This document shows positions 28,444 through 28,697 of a stretch of 28,697 nucleotides of DNA, one piece after another; the stretch's first letter is position 1, and every line of letters begins with the position of its first letter. Position numbers and translations under genes: made by a program. The DNA comes from Linnemannia elongata (lineage: Eukaryota > Mortierellomycota > Mortierellomycetes > Mortierellales > Mortierellaceae): contig JAXBDG010000030.1 of NCBI GenBank assembly GCA_036320915.1, forward strand, positions 1 to 28,697. The letters are read 5' to 3'. The notes beneath the pieces are model-generated. The model made no database searches. It saw only the letters and a list, made by a program, of their open reading frames with translations, and was not told where the DNA came from.

Positions 28444-28697
28444 GAGATTGATGCGGGGATGATGATGCTAGCCTGTCTCAAGTTGATGGTGAATGAGTGC
28501 TACTACCTACAACATGTGAGTAGCAGAGAGAGAGAGAGTGAGAGTGAGAGAGAGGTATGTGCGCGTGCAATAAATGAGTGTGTGAATATGTTGTAAGGGA
28601 GAGGTGGGTTGGGTTGAAGTGATAAAAAAGAAAGAAAAAGGAGGGGGGGGAAAGATATGAGAGGGTGAACAGACATTCAAACAACAAAAAATTGCAA
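27267..28697. other. Upstream region of F-box-like gene, no gene seen
   Basis: Low-complexity, purine-rich on the plus strand, with a (GA)n run at 28418-28443 and shorter GA runs near 28527-28552. Minus-strand frames here are Ser/Leu/Phe-rich because of the pyrimidine bias and have no domain. I call no gene. Confidence 0.5.
27772..27781 (-). promoter_or_regulatory. Possible TATA box of F-box-like gene
   Basis: The minus strand reads TATAAAAGAG, about 505 bases upstream of the ATG at 27266. If used, it implies a leader of nearly 480 bases, perhaps with an intron. No closer TATA element is seen. Confidence 0.35.

Noticed and set aside
27984..28481. Minus-strand frame of 165 codons upstream of the F-box-like gene
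   Set aside because: Leu/Ser/Phe-rich reading of a pyrimidine-biased strand that includes the GA microsatellite. No domain.

Overview
The window looks like nuclear DNA of an early-diverging filamentous fungus. A Mortierella-type fungus (Mortierellomycotina) is my inference. It rests on three things: a NACHT/pentapeptide/WD40 protein with a long helical N-terminus, a low-complexity F-box-like protein, and a DIRS retroelement. Introns are short with GT..AG ends, leaders are pyrimidine-rich, and AATAAA signals follow several genes. There are no operons, and I see no tRNA, CRISPR array or bacterial feature.

Layout. Positions 1-2,530 hold no convincing gene; there is one weak minus-strand ORF at 1789-2220. 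Positions 2,530-4,566 are two head-to-tail copies of a 0.9-1.0 kb repeat with hairpins and long T tracts. A Lys/His-rich secreted protein gene follows (4812-5540, plus). Converging on it is a three-exon NLR gene (11518-5943, minus): N-terminal helical/TPR-like and ARM-like region, NACHT NTPase, pentapeptide repeats and 14 WD40 units, most nearly identical with a 126-bp period. Beyond it lie two convergent small secreted protein genes (12432-12671 plus; 13660-13394 minus).

From 13,930 to 19,862 the window is repetitive. A degenerate short repeat and a first 28S rRNA fragment lead to a longer 28S 3'-end fragment on the plus strand, a 3.6-kb decayed DIRS tyrosine-recombinase retrotransposon (15527-19116), and a second 28S 3'-end fragment in the opposite direction. 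The element therefore sits between tail-to-tail rDNA fragments. It keeps its inverted termini and its internal complementary region, but has lost the catalytic core of its reverse transcriptase.

A second Lys/His-rich secreted protein locus (20398-21090, plus) is broken by frameshifts. A large minus-strand F-box-like gene (27266-21619) has one clear 559-nt intron and several later frame breaks, two of them in G/C runs. The right 1.4 kb is its upstream region.

How the parts relate. The NLR is a candidate intracellular sensor whose WD40 array appears to be diversifying by unit exchange. The small secreted proteins near it are candidate extracellular factors. A functional link between them is only inference from position. 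Several loci lose frame by apparent single-base losses, some in homopolymers, so assembly error and true decay need to be separated before calling pseudogenes.
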